Assembly: GCF_043945595.1 (NCBI RefSeq)
Contig: NZ_JBIFNP010000001.1
Span: forward strand, 4,154,001-4,218,000
Length of the DNA stretch: 64,000 bases
Reading direction: 5' to 3'
Source: Paenibacillus_S sp043945595
GTDB lineage: Bacteria > Bacillota > Bacilli > Paenibacillales > NBRC-103111
Position numbers and translations under genes: made by a program
Shown here: in pieces, positions 52,726 to 62,682 of the stretch
Layout: every line of letters starts with the position of its first letter
Numbering within the stretch: the stretch's first letter is position 1
Notes under the pieces: model-generated
Seen by the model: the letters and a program-made list of their open reading frames with translations, nothing else
What the model was told of the DNA's origin: nothing
Database searches by the model: none

Positions 52726-53859
52726 CTAGCTGCCTGCAGCTTCCTTAACGATTTCTACGACGACCTCCGCCACCTTCACGAGATCTTTGATGGCGATGTG
52801 TTCTTCCGTCGTGTGAATCTTTTGATAGCCGACGGCCAGATTGACGGTCGGAATGCCCAGACCGTTAAATACGTTGGCGTCGCTGCCGCCTCCGGAATGG
52901 AACGTTCTCGGCTTGCAGCCGGCTTTCTTCAATGCGTTCGCCGCCAGTTTAACGACCGGCGCTTCATCATCGAACATGAACGCCGGATAAATCAGGTCGC
53001 TCGAGAATTCCATCTGGGCGCCCATCTCCGCGGCAGCCTCCTGGCATGCCTTGCGCATGGCTTCCACCTGGCGGTCGAGCTTCTCCTGGACGATGCTGCG
53101 GGCTTCCGCTTCCAGCACGACACGGTCGACGACAATATTGGTCGCCCCGTCAACGCCGCCGGCAAAGCGTCCGATATTCGCAGTCGTCTCCTTATCGATA
53201 CGGCCGAGCGGCATTTTCGATACCGCCTTACTCGCTACGGTAATCGCGCTGATGCCCGCCTCCGGATTTACACCCGCATGAGCGGACCGTCCGGTAAAGG
53301 CGATATGAATCTTCGCCTGGGTCGGCGCCGCGACCGCAATATCCCCGATCGATCCGTTGGAATCGAGCGCATAGCCGAATTCCGCCTGAATCCCTTTGCC
53401 GTCCATCGCTCTGGAGCCCTTCAAGCCGGATTCTTCACCCGCCGTAATGACGAATTGAATTTGGCCGTGCGGAATTTGATTCTCCTTGAGCACGCGGATG
53501 GCCTCAAACATAGCGGCAAGTCCCGCCTTGTCGTCGCTTCCCAGAATCGTCGTTCCGTCGCTTCGGATAACGCCGTCTTCGCCGATCTGCGGCTTAATGC
53601 CCTTGCCCGGCGTTACGGTATCCATATGCGAGGTAAAAAAGATGGGAGGCACCTGTCCGTCCTTCGTGGCGGCCAGCGTGCAGATTAGGTTGCCCGAACC
53701 GTGGCCGGTCACGGCAGCCGTATCGTCTTCTTCTACCGTCAAGCCAAGAGCCGTAAACTTTTGCTTCAGCACTCCGCTGATCTCCTGCTCGAATTTGGTC
53801 TCGCTGTCCACCTGAACCAATTCGATAAACTCCGCAACCAACCGCTTCTCTTGAATCAT
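52726..53859 (-). CDS. M20-family PepT-like peptidase (YqjE)
   Basis: 377 residues. FTSHMDTVTPG near residue 75 and GSDDKAGLAAM near 107 bind the two metals, with the catalytic Glu pair in ITAGEESGLKGS near 139. A dimerisation domain (about 180-290) is inserted. GSDANVFNGLGIP near 327 ends the metal site. Cytoplasmic peptidase; substrate not established. Confidence 0.9.
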   Translation of the reverse strand: MIQEKRLVAEFIELVQVDSETKFEQEISGVLKQKFTALGLTVEEDDTAAVTGHGSGNLICTLAATKDGQVPPIFFTSHMDTVTPGKGIKPQIGEDGVIRSDGTTILGSDDKAGLAAMFEAIRVLKENQIPHGQIQFVITAGEESGLKGSRAMDGKGIQAEFGYALDSNGSIGDIAVAAPTQAKIHIAFTGRSAHAGVNPEAGISAITVASKAVSKMPLGRIDKETTANIGRFAGGVDGATNIVVDRVVLEAEARSIVQEKLDRQVEAMRKACQEAAAEMGAQMEFSSDLIYPAFMFDDEAPVVKLAANALKKAGCKPRTFHSGGGSDANVFNGLGIPTVNLAVGYQKIHTTEEHIAIKDLVKVAEVVVEIVKEAAGS

Positions 53860-53931
53860 CTCTTTCCTCCTGTGTATGCTTTAAGTTAAAATAAAACTAT
53901 TCGTATTGCATGAAGAGGAGTTGAACCTGAA

Positions 53932-54027
53932 ATGCGCAACAAATTGATGTTTAAAATCATTATTTACACAATGATCGCCTGCATGCTGCTGTCCACGATT
54001 TTGTTTACCGTGAACCTCTTTATTTAG
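53932..54027 (+). CDS. prli42: Prli42-like membrane micro-protein, 31 residues
   Basis: An ATG after GAGGAG opens a frame with a short basic end (MRNKLMFK) and one membrane helix with the pattern YTMIACMLLSTIL. This resembles Prli42, the 31-residue membrane anchor of the stressosome in Listeria and Bacillus, in length, charge and the ML-ST spacing. It lies between the PepT-like gene and the 2-oxoacid dehydrogenase genes, and its last four bases overlap the E2 stop. Confidence 0.75.
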   Translation: MRNKLMFKIIIYTMIACMLLSTILFTVNLFI

Positions 54028-55397
54028 TATAGCTTCGTTTCCTGATTATAGGATTCCAAATTCTCTTTAACCCGCTGCAGGAACCTTCCGCAAATCACGC
54101 CGTCCAGAATCCGGTGATCCAGGGACAAGCAGATGTTGGCCATTGACCGTACCGCAATCATATCCTGAATAACGACCGGCTTCTTGACGATCGATTCGAA
54201 CGTAAGAATCGCGGCTTGAGGATAGTTGATAATCGGATAGGACAAGATGGAGCCGAACGAACCGGTATTGTTAACCGTGAAGGTACCTCCCTGCAAGTCC
54301 TGCAGCGACAGCTTTCCAGCTCTGGCTTTACGCGAGAATTCATCGATTTCGCGGGCCAGGCCGGCGATATTTTTCTGATCGGCCTTCTTGATGACAGGCG
54401 TTGTGACGGAATCTTCCGTGCCTACGGCAAGCGAAATATTGATATCCCGCTTCACGATAATTTTATCGACCGCCCAGACGGAATTCATAATCGGATAGTC
54501 TTTAATTGCGCTGACGACAGCTTTCATCATAAAAGACAAGTAGGTCAGATTGATGCCTTCCTGACGCTTGAATTCATCCTTCAGCTTGTTACGCAGGTGT
54601 ACAAGATTCGTCACATCAACTTCAATCATTGTCCAAGCGTGCGGGATCTCCGATACGCTTTGGCGCATGTTGCGGGCAATCGCGCTGCGGATTGGAGTCA
54701 CATCGATCAAATATTCCCCGCGTCCTTCCAGCGGTTGTCCCTCCACCTCAATATTCGGCAGCGGAGGATTCTCGGACAAATGAATACCCGACGAGCGAAC
54801 CGGCCCTTTAGCGGGCGCAGCCACAAAGATCTCCCCTTCCGTCACGTTCGGTACAGCCGCCTGCACCGGAGCTGGTGCCGATGGCCCAGCCGAAGCTGCC
54901 GCTTGTTGAGGCTCTGGCTTTCGGCCGGAAGCTGCGTAAGCTTCGATATCCTTGCGCGTAATTCTTCCGCCCAGCCCCGTTCCCTGTACGTCCTCCAGAC
55001 GGACGCCGTGCTCGGCCGCCAGCTTAAGGACGGAAGGGGAATAACGGTTGCGCATTCCCTGATCTTGAGCCAGCGCATCGCTTCCCGTGTTGGCTGCCCG
55101 CTGAATGCCGGCCTGCGGCGAAGTCGAGCCTGGCGCCGACGCCACCTGCTCTTCGATGATACATATCGCTTCCCCTACCGCCGCGGTGTAGCCTTCCTCC
55201 GCAAGAAGCCGAACCAGTCTGCCGGATACCGGAGACGGCATTTCGGTATTGACTTTATCGGTAATCAATTCGCACAGCACATCGTACTGCTCTATGTAAT
55301 CCCCCGGCTGCTTCAGCCATTTGCCTATCGTTGCCGAGACGAGACTTTCCGCCAAATGCGGAACCGTAACCTCGGTCTCCCGCGTGTTTTGAGACAT
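54024..55397 (-). CDS. bfmBB: Branched-chain 2-oxoacid dehydrogenase E2 (acyltransferase)
   Basis: 457 residues. A lipoyl domain with ITDKVNTE (lipoyl-Lys near residue 48) is joined by an Ala/Pro linker to an E3-binding domain (SPSVLKLAAEHG near 122). The catalytic domain ends LSLDHRILDGVICG, with the active His. It transfers branched acyl groups to CoA, supplying primers for iso- and anteiso-fatty acids. Confidence 0.95.
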   Translation of the reverse strand: MSQNTRETEVTVPHLAESLVSATIGKWLKQPGDYIEQYDVLCELITDKVNTEMPSPVSGRLVRLLAEEGYTAAVGEAICIIEEQVASAPGSTSPQAGIQRAANTGSDALAQDQGMRNRYSPSVLKLAAEHGVRLEDVQGTGLGGRITRKDIEAYAASGRKPEPQQAAASAGPSAPAPVQAAVPNVTEGEIFVAAPAKGPVRSSGIHLSENPPLPNIEVEGQPLEGRGEYLIDVTPIRSAIARNMRQSVSEIPHAWTMIEVDVTNLVHLRNKLKDEFKRQEGINLTYLSFMMKAVVSAIKDYPIMNSVWAVDKIIVKRDINISLAVGTEDSVTTPVIKKADQKNIAGLAREIDEFSRKARAGKLSLQDLQGGTFTVNNTGSFGSILSYPIINYPQAAILTFESIVKKPVVIQDMIAVRSMANICLSLDHRILDGVICGRFLQRVKENLESYNQETKLY

Positions 55398-55558
55398 ATC
55401 TTCGATTCCTCCTCATCATCCAAGAAATGGAGGCCCTGCCCGGCAGACCGAACAATGCGTTCATTGCCGGGCTACCGCAGCAAGGCACCCCACTGCTGTT
55501 GAAGCCTTTGTTGCCTATCTCACGCTAAAGGCTTTCTTCCATTACTTATTCTTGTTAG

Positions 55559-56542
55559 TTAGAACAAAGCCAGCTTGCGCATGGCTTCTTTGATTTTGTC
55601 CGAGTTCAGCAGGAAAAACTTCTCCATCGGAGGGTTCATCCCGACCGCAGGCACATCCGGCGCGCATAAGCGCATGATCGGCGCATCCAGATCAAACAGC
55701 ATTTCTTCGGCTATAATCGCAGATACTTCGGCGCCGACGCCTCCGGTCTTATTATCCTCATGGATGATAAGAACCTTGCTCGTTCTGGCTGCCGCCTCAA
55801 GAATCGCTTCCTTATCCAAAGGCTGGATCGTGCGCAGGTCAAGAATATGAACGCTGATGCCTTCTTCCTTGGCCAGCTCTTCTGCCGCCTGAAGCGCATA
55901 TTGTACTGTAATCCCGTAGGAAATAACGGTAATGTCGTCACCTTCGCGCTTCACGTCCGCCTTGCCGATTTCTACCAGCACTTCGCCGTCCGGAACGTCT
56001 CCGGTAACGCCAAGATAACACTTTTTATGTTCAAAATAAAGCACCGGATCCGCATCGCGAATCGCCGCTTTCATTAATCCTTTGGCATCGTACGGATTCG
56101 ACGGCGCAACGATCTTCAGTCCCGGCGTTCCGAAAAATACGGATTCCGGGCACTGGGAATGGTACAGCGCCCCGCCGCCCGTCGCACCGTAAGGCGCCCG
56201 GATGACGATCGGACAATTCCAGTCGTTGTTGGAACGGTAGCGGATGCGCGCCGCTTCGCTAATGATCTGATTGGTCGCCGGGAAAATAAAATCGGCGAAC
56301 TGCATTTCCGCAATCGGCTTCATCCCGTACATCGCCGCGCCGATGGCAACACCGGCGATAGCCGACTCCGCCAAAGGCGTGTCCATGACCCGCTCCTCGC
56401 CGAATCTGTCGCGCAGTCCCTTCGTCGCATTCAGCACGCCGCCTTTGCCGACATCCTCTCCAAGCACGAATACGTTCTCGTCGCGCTCCATTTCCTCCGC
56501 CATCGCCGAGCGAATAGCTTCCAAATAAGTAATGACCGCCAT
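55559..56542 (-). CDS. bfmBAB: Branched-chain 2-oxoacid dehydrogenase E1 beta subunit
   Basis: 327 residues. NVFVLGEDVGKGGVLNATKG near residue 23 and PIAEMQFADFIFPA near 75 are family blocks, with the C-terminal transketolase domain after residue 200. It overlaps the E1 alpha stop by one base. Confidence 0.96.
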   Translation of the reverse strand: MAVITYLEAIRSAMAEEMERDENVFVLGEDVGKGGVLNATKGLRDRFGEERVMDTPLAESAIAGVAIGAAMYGMKPIAEMQFADFIFPATNQIISEAARIRYRSNNDWNCPIVIRAPYGATGGGALYHSQCPESVFFGTPGLKIVAPSNPYDAKGLMKAAIRDADPVLYFEHKKCYLGVTGDVPDGEVLVEIGKADVKREGDDITVISYGITVQYALQAAEELAKEEGISVHILDLRTIQPLDKEAILEAAARTSKVLIIHEDNKTGGVGAEVSAIIAEEMLFDLDAPIMRLCAPDVPAVGMNPPMEKFFLLNSDKIKEAMRKLALF

Positions 56543-57555
56543 TACCTTACCTCCCCTTCGTTACCGTACACGTGCAGCAAAGTGTCCTCCGGCTTCGGAT
56601 AAGGCGCTTGATCCGCATATTGGGTCGCTTCGTTCACTTCCTGCTTGATGCGTTCCAGCAGCTCCGCTTCCTGCTCGTCGCTCCACAGCCCGCAGTCAAC
56701 CAGATATTGTCTGTATTTCGGAATGCCGTCCTTGCCCCGGTTTTCCTCTACCTCATCCTTCGTTCGATACAGCATATCGTCATCCGACGTGGAGTGAGGG
56801 GAGATCCGGTACATGACCGCTTCGATCAGCGTAGGCCCTTCGCCGCGAACCGCGCGCTCACGCGCTTCCTTCATGACGCGGTATACCTCGAGCGCATCGT
56901 TGCCGTCCACTTTGACGCCCGGAAAGCCGTAGCCGTTCGCCCGCTCCGCAATGCTGCCCGCCACCTGCTTGTGAATAGGAACCGAGATCGCATATTGGTT
57001 GTTCTCGCACATCAAGATGACCGGCAGCTTATGTACGCCTGCAAAGTTACAGCCCTCGTGGAAATCGCCCTGGTTGCTTGAGCCTTCACCGAACGTCGCA
57101 AAAGCGACGAAATCCTGCTTCTTCATTTTGGCCGACAAGGCGATTCCTACCGCATGCGGCACCTGGGTCGTGACCGGGCTGGAGCCTGTCACGATATTCA
57201 GCTTCTTGTGGCCGAAATGCCCCGGCATTTGGCGTCCGCCGCTGTTCGGATCCTCGGCCTTTGCGAATACCGACAGCATCAATTCCTTCATCGTCATACC
57301 GACGGACAATACGAACCCGTAATCGCGGTAATAAGGAAGGAAATAGTCCTTTCCTTTCTCCAAAGCGAACGCGGCAGCCACCTGCGCTACCTCTTGACCG
57401 ATGCCCGATACGTGAAATGCGATCTTGCCCGAGCGTTGGAGCACGAAGCCCCGCTCGTCAAACTTTCTAGCCTTTTGCATGTATGTGTACATTTCTACAG
57501 CCTGTTCGTCAGACAATCCAAGCTTGCGGTGCTTCATCAGCTGGCCAATGGACAT
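56542..57555 (-). CDS. bfmBAA: Branched-chain 2-oxoacid dehydrogenase E1 alpha subunit
   Basis: 337 residues. GEGSSNQGDFHEG near residue 155 and the following NNQYAIS form the thiamine-diphosphate binding fold; MYRISPHSTSDD near 265 is the phosphorylation-loop region. It decarboxylates branched-chain 2-oxoacids with E1 beta. Confidence 0.96.
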   Translation of the reverse strand: MSIGQLMKHRKLGLSDEQAVEMYTYMQKARKFDERGFVLQRSGKIAFHVSGIGQEVAQVAAAFALEKGKDYFLPYYRDYGFVLSVGMTMKELMLSVFAKAEDPNSGGRQMPGHFGHKKLNIVTGSSPVTTQVPHAVGIALSAKMKKQDFVAFATFGEGSSNQGDFHEGCNFAGVHKLPVILMCENNQYAISVPIHKQVAGSIAERANGYGFPGVKVDGNDALEVYRVMKEARERAVRGEGPTLIEAVMYRISPHSTSDDDMLYRTKDEVEENRGKDGIPKYRQYLVDCGLWSDEQEAELLERIKQEVNEATQYADQAPYPKPEDTLLHVYGNEGEVR

Positions 57556-57689
57556 GGGTTTAACCCCCTTTAAATTCGTTCGATGAAAAGTTTATTACTA
57601 GGTACTAATACTTGCCTCTATAAGTATATTATAAACCGATTCAAAAATGAATACAATTTTTGCGGTAATCAGCCTTCAGCAGTAAATAG

Positions 57690-59112
57690 CTACATACCGA
57701 TAGCGCGGCCGTCAACGGCCAGCATCGCTTCACCGAGCGCTTCGGACAGCGTAGGATGCGGATGAATCGTCTGCCCTACCTCCCACGGCGTCGCGTCCAG
57801 AAGCTGAGCCAGCGCAGCCTCGGAAATATAGTCGGTGACATGGGGCCCGATCATATGAACCCCCAAAATATCGTTAGTCCGCTTGTCCGCGACAACCTTG
57901 ACGAAACCATCCGCGTCCCCGTGCACCAGCGCTTTGCCGATGGCCGTAAAAGGAATCCTGCCGACGGCCACTTCATGTCCCGCATCCTTCGCCTGCTGCT
58001 CGGTTCCGAACCGATGGACGCCGCCTCCGGTCTCGTATAGACACAGCGGGGCACTTGATGCGCCGCAAAGGCGTGCGGCTGAAGCCCGCTTATATGCTCA
58101 ACTGCGACGATGCCTTCATGTCCTGCGACATGCGCCAGCTGAAGACCGCCGTTCACATCGCCGATCGCATAAATATGAGCAACGTTCGTCTGCATAAACT
58201 CGTTAACGCGGATGACGCCGTTCTCGATTTTTACATCGGTATTGTCCAAACCTATCCCTTCGATATTCGCCTGCCGGCCCACGCATACCATCAGCTTGTC
58301 CGATTGCAGCTGCTGACGCTCTCCTTTGCGCTCAACGCTCAGCTGTACCGTGCCCTGATCAACGCTTACGGTTTCAGCCAGCAGCTTCGTGTCCGTCAGC
58401 ACCTGGACGCCTCTTTTCTTCAGCAGACGCTCCATTTCCCTGGAAATATCCGCGTCCTCCGTCGGAAGCAGGCGGGGAGCGAACTCTACAACAGTCACCT
58501 TAACGCCAAAATCGCTCAGCATGGACGCCCACTCCACACCGATTACGCCGCCGCCGATAATGGTCATCGACTGGGGCAGCGTCTCCATCTCTAACGCGTG
58601 GTCGGAGTTTAGAATCGTTTGGCCGTCGAATTCGAGGCCGGGGATCGATTTGGGACGCGAGCCTGTCGCGATAATCAGCTTGTCCGGTACCAGCGTAATA
58701 ATCTCGTCATCGGATTGCTCGACGGACACTTGGCCCGACCGGGGCGAGAAAATGGACGGCGCCAGCAGTCTGCCGTTGCCGTAAAACACGCTGATCTTGT
58801 TTTTGCTCATCAAATATTGAACGCCTTTATGTAACTGCTCGACGATATCGAGCTTGCGGGATTGTACCTTAGCAAAATTCAATCGAACGGACGATGTCTC
58901 GACTCCATACCGTTCGCCTTCCAGCGTATTGGCATACACCTCCGCACTGCGCAGCAGCGCTTTGCTCGGGATACAGCCGCGGTGCAGGCAGGTCCCCCCA
59001 GCTTATCGCGCTCGACGATGGCAACCGATTTGCCCAGCTGGGCTGCCCGGATTGCGGCGATATAGCCCCCGGTTCCTCCGCCAAGGATGACGACATCAAA
59101 TGCTTGGGTCAT
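57690..59112 (-). CDS. lpdV: Dihydrolipoamide dehydrogenase, E3 (two frameshifts in this sequence)
   Basis: The N-terminus has the FAD motif VVILGGGTGGYIAA. The disulfide block, LGGTCLHRGCIPSKALL, is split. At 58994-58999 six G occur where seven are needed, so the first frame ends soon after LGG. The middle part carries the NAD motif TIIGGGVIGVEWAS and GDVNGGLQLAHVA. A second break near 58003-58005 is cured by adding one A (SETEQQAKDAG). The last part holds HPHPTLSEALGEA with the catalytic His. Both cysteines, the His and both nucleotide motifs survive. First gene of the operon. Confidence 0.92.
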
Positions 59113-59271
59113 GTATGTAAACCTCCTAAAAATCTATGATTCTTTTATTGTAACCTTAATCGATATGATAAATATAGCACAATTTGCTCAACGCTCATGA
59201 AAAAATGGCGAATTTGTGGTACCTTAAAGATACAATTTAGTTACGCAGAAAGAGGATAAGGAGTTCCGCAA

Positions 59272-59535
59272 ATGAAGGTTACGTTTTATCGGTTTATTGC
59301 CATGATGATGCTGGTTATTCCCGGCGTCATGGCCACCTATGGATTTCTATGCATGAAAGACGCCCTGTTCGCACAGTTTGGCGACGGCGATTCTCACGTG
59401 CTGTGGGGGAAATTCGCCCTTGGCGCCGTGCTGTTCTTACTGGGGGTCGCATTCATCGGCGGCTGGACGTTTTTCCGCGACCGCAAACGCAATTATGTAG
59501 CTCCCCGCTTCAAAACGAAGCGCAAACGGGGCTGA
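59272..59535 (+). CDS. DUF2627 family membrane protein (YqzF-like)
   Basis: 87 residues, ATG after AAGGAG. Two membrane helices (about 5-27 and 43-66) are followed by FFRDRKRNYVAPRF and a basic tail. It diverges from the oxoacid dehydrogenase operon, as yqzF does in B. subtilis. Function unknown. The 59536-59764 stretch after it holds only a hairpin. Confidence 0.85.
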   Translation: MKVTFYRFIAMMMLVIPGVMATYGFLCMKDALFAQFGDGDSHVLWGKFALGAVLFLLGVAFIGGWTFFRDRKRNYVAPRFKTKRKRG

Positions 59536-59586
59536 TTGCCCGCATGGCCTACGGCCATCGGAGGACAGGCGGTTAAGATTACGGCG

Positions 59587-59616
59587 ATGGGCTGCAGTGA
59601 TTGGAGTGCAGCCCAT
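59587..59616 (+). terminator. Hairpin after the DUF2627 gene
   Basis: ATGGGCTGCA (59587-59596) is perfectly inverted at 59607-59616. No T run follows, so its role as a terminator is doubtful. Confidence 0.35.
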
Positions 59617-59764
59617 GAGAAGCCTGGGGACTCGGCTCGACCGCTGCCTGGCAGCAGTCGAGCCTGCGAAAAGAGCTAGGCTGCACGAGAACCATGGGAA
59701 ACACGCGAGAGCAATAGTTTCAAGAAGCGCAAACAGACATAGGAGCCTGTCCGGTTATGCCCGT

Positions 59765-60739
59765 TCAGGCTCCTTCTATGTTCTCCGGCCCGCGGCGGCC
59801 CCATTGATCCAGCCACTGCAGCACCCGATTGCGCTCGATGATCGAGGACAGCGACCGGCGCCAGGTCAAGATGTGCAGCAGCACCAGCAGCGCCAGCAGC
59901 GCGCATTGCGCCGGCCAGCCTAGCAGGACAATAGCCCAGCAGCCTGCCGCAAAGCCGAGCAGGTTCGCTCCGGTATCGCCCAGCATGACCTGTCCGCGCA
60001 GGTTCGGCTTCAGCAGCGCCAGCGCTCCGCAGACAACGGGCAGCATATCCGGCAGTAAGCCGCCATACCCAGCGCCGGCGGCTGTACTGTTCCATGAAGC
60101 GAACGCCCAGCTGCAAAGCAGCAGCAGAAGCGCTATAAATGCCTTCAGCGCGCGGCCCGGCCGCAGATCCAGCAAATTCACCCCGTTTGCCATGAATCCG
60201 AGCAAAAGGACCTGTATTCCGCCGATCAGCCAGGAGTGGTTCCCTCTCGCCTGTTGAAGCAGGCAAACAACGGGAATAGCAGCCAATAGAATCCCTCCGG
60301 CTTTGATCAAGCCCGTACTTACACGGCGCTGCTCCTTCCATAGACGGTAATGGCCTGCAATGCCTTTGACTTTCGTCCTCGCCCCCAAGGTATCATCAAG
60401 AAAACCCAACAGAGCCACGGCGCACCAAGAGCTTGTGAGGCTTCCAGGGCTGGATAGGGGTACTGGGACGGGTATGGGACTCGCCATGGGCACGTCGGCA
60501 TTGTTAAAAAGCCCTAGCCAAGCTACGGCAGCCTCAACTGCCGAGTGAACCAGAATTAACAGCCAGATCAGCAGTCCTCCTGCCGTCGGGACCGGATCGG
60601 ATCGATAATTAAGCTCGGTCAGACCGTGGTCGCGCAGAAACACAAGCAATCCAGGTAGCAGCCAGCGCCCCAAAAGCCAAAGAAAAGCCCCGTACAGCGC
60701 CGCTAATGAGGCTGCCGACATCCAAGCGGAGCTCAGCAT
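59765..60739 (-). CDS. MraY/WecA-family sugar-phosphate transferase-like protein
   Basis: 324 residues from the ATG after GGAGGC, overlapping the glycosyltransferase end by seven bases. About ten membrane helices. LLGFLDDTLG near residue 110, NGVNLLDLRPGRALKAF near 187 and GDTGANLLGF near 252 match the polyprenyl-phosphate N-acetylhexosamine-1-phosphate transferase family. LDLRPGRA replaces the common DGxxGLA, so the substrate may differ. With SteA and a GT2 it forms a three-gene unit. Confidence 0.8.
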   Translation of the reverse strand: MLSSAWMSAASLAALYGAFLWLLGRWLLPGLLVFLRDHGLTELNYRSDPVPTAGGLLIWLLILVHSAVEAAVAWLGLFNNADVPMASPIPVPVPLSSPGSLTSSWCAVALLGFLDDTLGARTKVKGIAGHYRLWKEQRRVSTGLIKAGGILLAAIPVVCLLQQARGNHSWLIGGIQVLLLGFMANGVNLLDLRPGRALKAFIALLLLLCSWAFASWNSTAAGAGYGGLLPDMLPVVCGALALLKPNLRGQVMLGDTGANLLGFAAGCWAIVLLGWPAQCALLALLVLLHILTWRRSLSSIIERNRVLQWLDQWGRRGPENIEGA

Positions 60740-61437
60740 ATCGGCTGCCTCCAGCGCTGCCACAGCGTCCCTCCTACGGCACACAGCTGCTTACCGCGGT
60801 GGTACCAGCCTCCCCAATCCCGTCCCGATTCCCGGTGTGAAAATGCGACTTCCCGTTCCTGCACCCGGTAGCCCAGCTTGATCGCGTCTATGGTTAAACC
60901 GACCTCCACTCCAAAACCGTCGGCCAGCCTGCCGATACGGCCCAGCGCTGCGCTGTGGATAGCCCTTTGCCCGGACAAAGGAGCCGCAGCCTCATAGCCG
61001 CATAACTGGAGCACTCCACGCTTGGCCAGCCGCTTGACGAGTCCGAAGCCGCCTTTAGTCAGCGCCTGGGGCAGGACAGCGATAGCCATGTCGCATTCCC
61101 CCTGAAGGACCGGCTCCACAAGATTAGGAAAAGCGGACGCTGTCTCGCCTAAATCTGCATCCAGAAAGACGAGAACGTCCCCTTTGGCCATTTTGAAGCC
61201 CGTATTCAGGGCAGTCCCTTTCCCGTAACGCTCCGGGTGCTGCACGACCAAATCGGCCCATGGCACCGCTTTCTCAAAGGTATCGTCCCGGCTCCCATCA
61301 TCTACGACGATAAGCTCTACCCTGGCGGAAGACTGCCTGAAGCTGCCGCATGCTTCACGGATAGCCCGCAAAGTGTGCTCAATACGCTGCCCTTCATTGT
61401 AGGCTGGGACGATCACGGATACTTCCGGCTTTACCAT
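60733..61437 (-). CDS. Glycosyltransferase family 2 protein
   Basis: 234 residues from the ATG after AAAGGAGG. VSVIVPAYNEGQRIEHTL opens a GT-A fold, VVDDGSRDDT near residue 45 and LVFLDADLGE near 95 are the nucleotide-sugar and DxD sites. No membrane helices. It resembles dolichol/polyprenyl-phosphate sugar transferases. It overlaps steA by seven bases. Confidence 0.85.
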   Translation of the reverse strand: MVKPEVSVIVPAYNEGQRIEHTLRAIREACGSFRQSSARVELIVVDDGSRDDTFEKAVPWADLVVQHPERYGKGTALNTGFKMAKGDVLVFLDADLGETASAFPNLVEPVLQGECDMAIAVLPQALTKGGFGLVKRLAKRGVLQLCGYEAAAPLSGQRAIHSAALGRIGRLADGFGVEVGLTIDAIKLGYRVQEREVAFSHRESGRDWGGWYHRGKQLCAVGGTLWQRWRQPIC

Positions 61438-62615
61438 AGCTGCTTCCTCCTTTGACGTTTCAGACATTGAACCCATGCTGCTATCCTGCGGAGCCGTCCC
61501 GGCTCGTCCAGCTTTTTGCCGCAGCTTTCGGAAGGAGCCTTTGGCGGCAACGGCATGCTGCCGCTTTCTTGAAGCATCGCTAATCCTTTGGCATCGATCA
61601 GCTTGCTCCCGATTTTCATTCGGACCAGCAAAGTGCTGCCCATTCCCTTTCTTCCTTTTTGCAAAAAATCGAGCATATGCGCATGGGCTCCAACCGCCAC
61701 AATACGCTCGCATTCATGATCGTGGGCAAGCAGCATCGCCGCGTCCTCACTTGTCCCGCAAGCAGGCAGAACGGATGCCTCAAGACCCAGCCGACGAATT
61801 CTCTCGAATCCAGGAGCCCTTCCATCGAGGTAGGCATGAACAATCAGCTCGGCTCCGCAGTGTAGAGCGGCATCTGTGACGCTGTCCATATCCCCTACAA
61901 TCAGATCGGGCACATAGCCGAGCTCCAGCAGCGCGTCGGCTCCGCCATCCACGGCGATCAGCACCGGCTGCTGATCCTTGATGTATGAGCTTAAGGCTTG
62001 CAGCTCCTGTTTATAATCCGAGCCCCGAACGGCGACTAAGACGGGCCGATTTTTTAGCTGCGTTTTCAAGGTAGGACAAATTAAAGGCTGCAAAACCCAA
62101 TCTTTTTCCCGTTGGGCATAAGCGAGTGTATTATCGATAAAAGAATCCAGCTGATCTATGTAATGATGACGAGCTTCCTGGTACCGCTGCAGCCAGTACT
62201 GCCGGGTCAGCCAGGTGACGGGAATCGGCCGCTCCTCCGCACCGGGAAGCAGGACCGCGGTTTCAGTAAGGCTGAGCTCGCGGTAATATTGTAATCGTGG
62301 GAACCATTGCGGGTGAATTTCCAGAACGGGAACACCAGCCTCCAGCAGCATCAGGCAGCCCACCGCCGGCAGCGTGCCGGTCATGGTTTGTCCCGCGTTT
62401 ATTACAGCGCGCACCCGCGCCTGCAATAAACCTTCGGCCGCCAAATCGTCCAGATCGTCATGGAAGATGACGGCAATGCTCTCCGGCTCCAGATGGCGAA
62501 GCAGCTGCTTCGTCGATTCATGAACAGCTATTGGTCCTCGGATGAGGACAGGCTGAGGGACGGTTGTAGTCAAGCTGTTTCGAATGGCCATTTCGCACAC
62601 TGCTTTCTTGATCAC
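61431..62615 (-). CDS. steA: SteA-like cytokinetic-ring-associated protein
   Basis: Up to 394 residues; no clear ribosome site marks the start, so the GTG at 62615 or the ATG eight codons later (MAIRNSL) are both possible. VDGGADALLELGYVPDLIVG near residue 225 and DMDSV match the thiamine-pyrophosphokinase-like core of SteA. ACGTSEDAAMLLAHDH lies near 285, and a C-terminal membrane-proximal basic helix ends the protein. In actinobacteria SteA works with SteB at the division septum. Here the partners are a GT2 and an MraY-like enzyme. Confidence 0.78.
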   Translation of the reverse strand: MIKKAVCEMAIRNSLTTTVPQPVLIRGPIAVHESTKQLLRHLEPESIAVIFHDDLDDLAAEGLLQARVRAVINAGQTMTGTLPAVGCLMLLEAGVPVLEIHPQWFPRLQYYRELSLTETAVLLPGAEERPIPVTWLTRQYWLQRYQEARHHYIDQLDSFIDNTLAYAQREKDWVLQPLICPTLKTQLKNRPVLVAVRGSDYKQELQALSSYIKDQQPVLIAVDGGADALLELGYVPDLIVGDMDSVTDAALHCGAELIVHAYLDGRAPGFERIRRLGLEASVLPACGTSEDAAMLLAHDHECERIVAVGAHAHMLDFLQKGRKGMGSTLLVRMKIGSKLIDAKGLAMLQESGSMPLPPKAPSESCGKKLDEPGRLRRIAAWVQCLKRQRRKQLW

Positions 62616-62682
62616 ATGGTTTGGTATTTTCAGTACATATCCTTATTTTTCGTTACTGCCCTTCATCTCATACATAGGAGTG

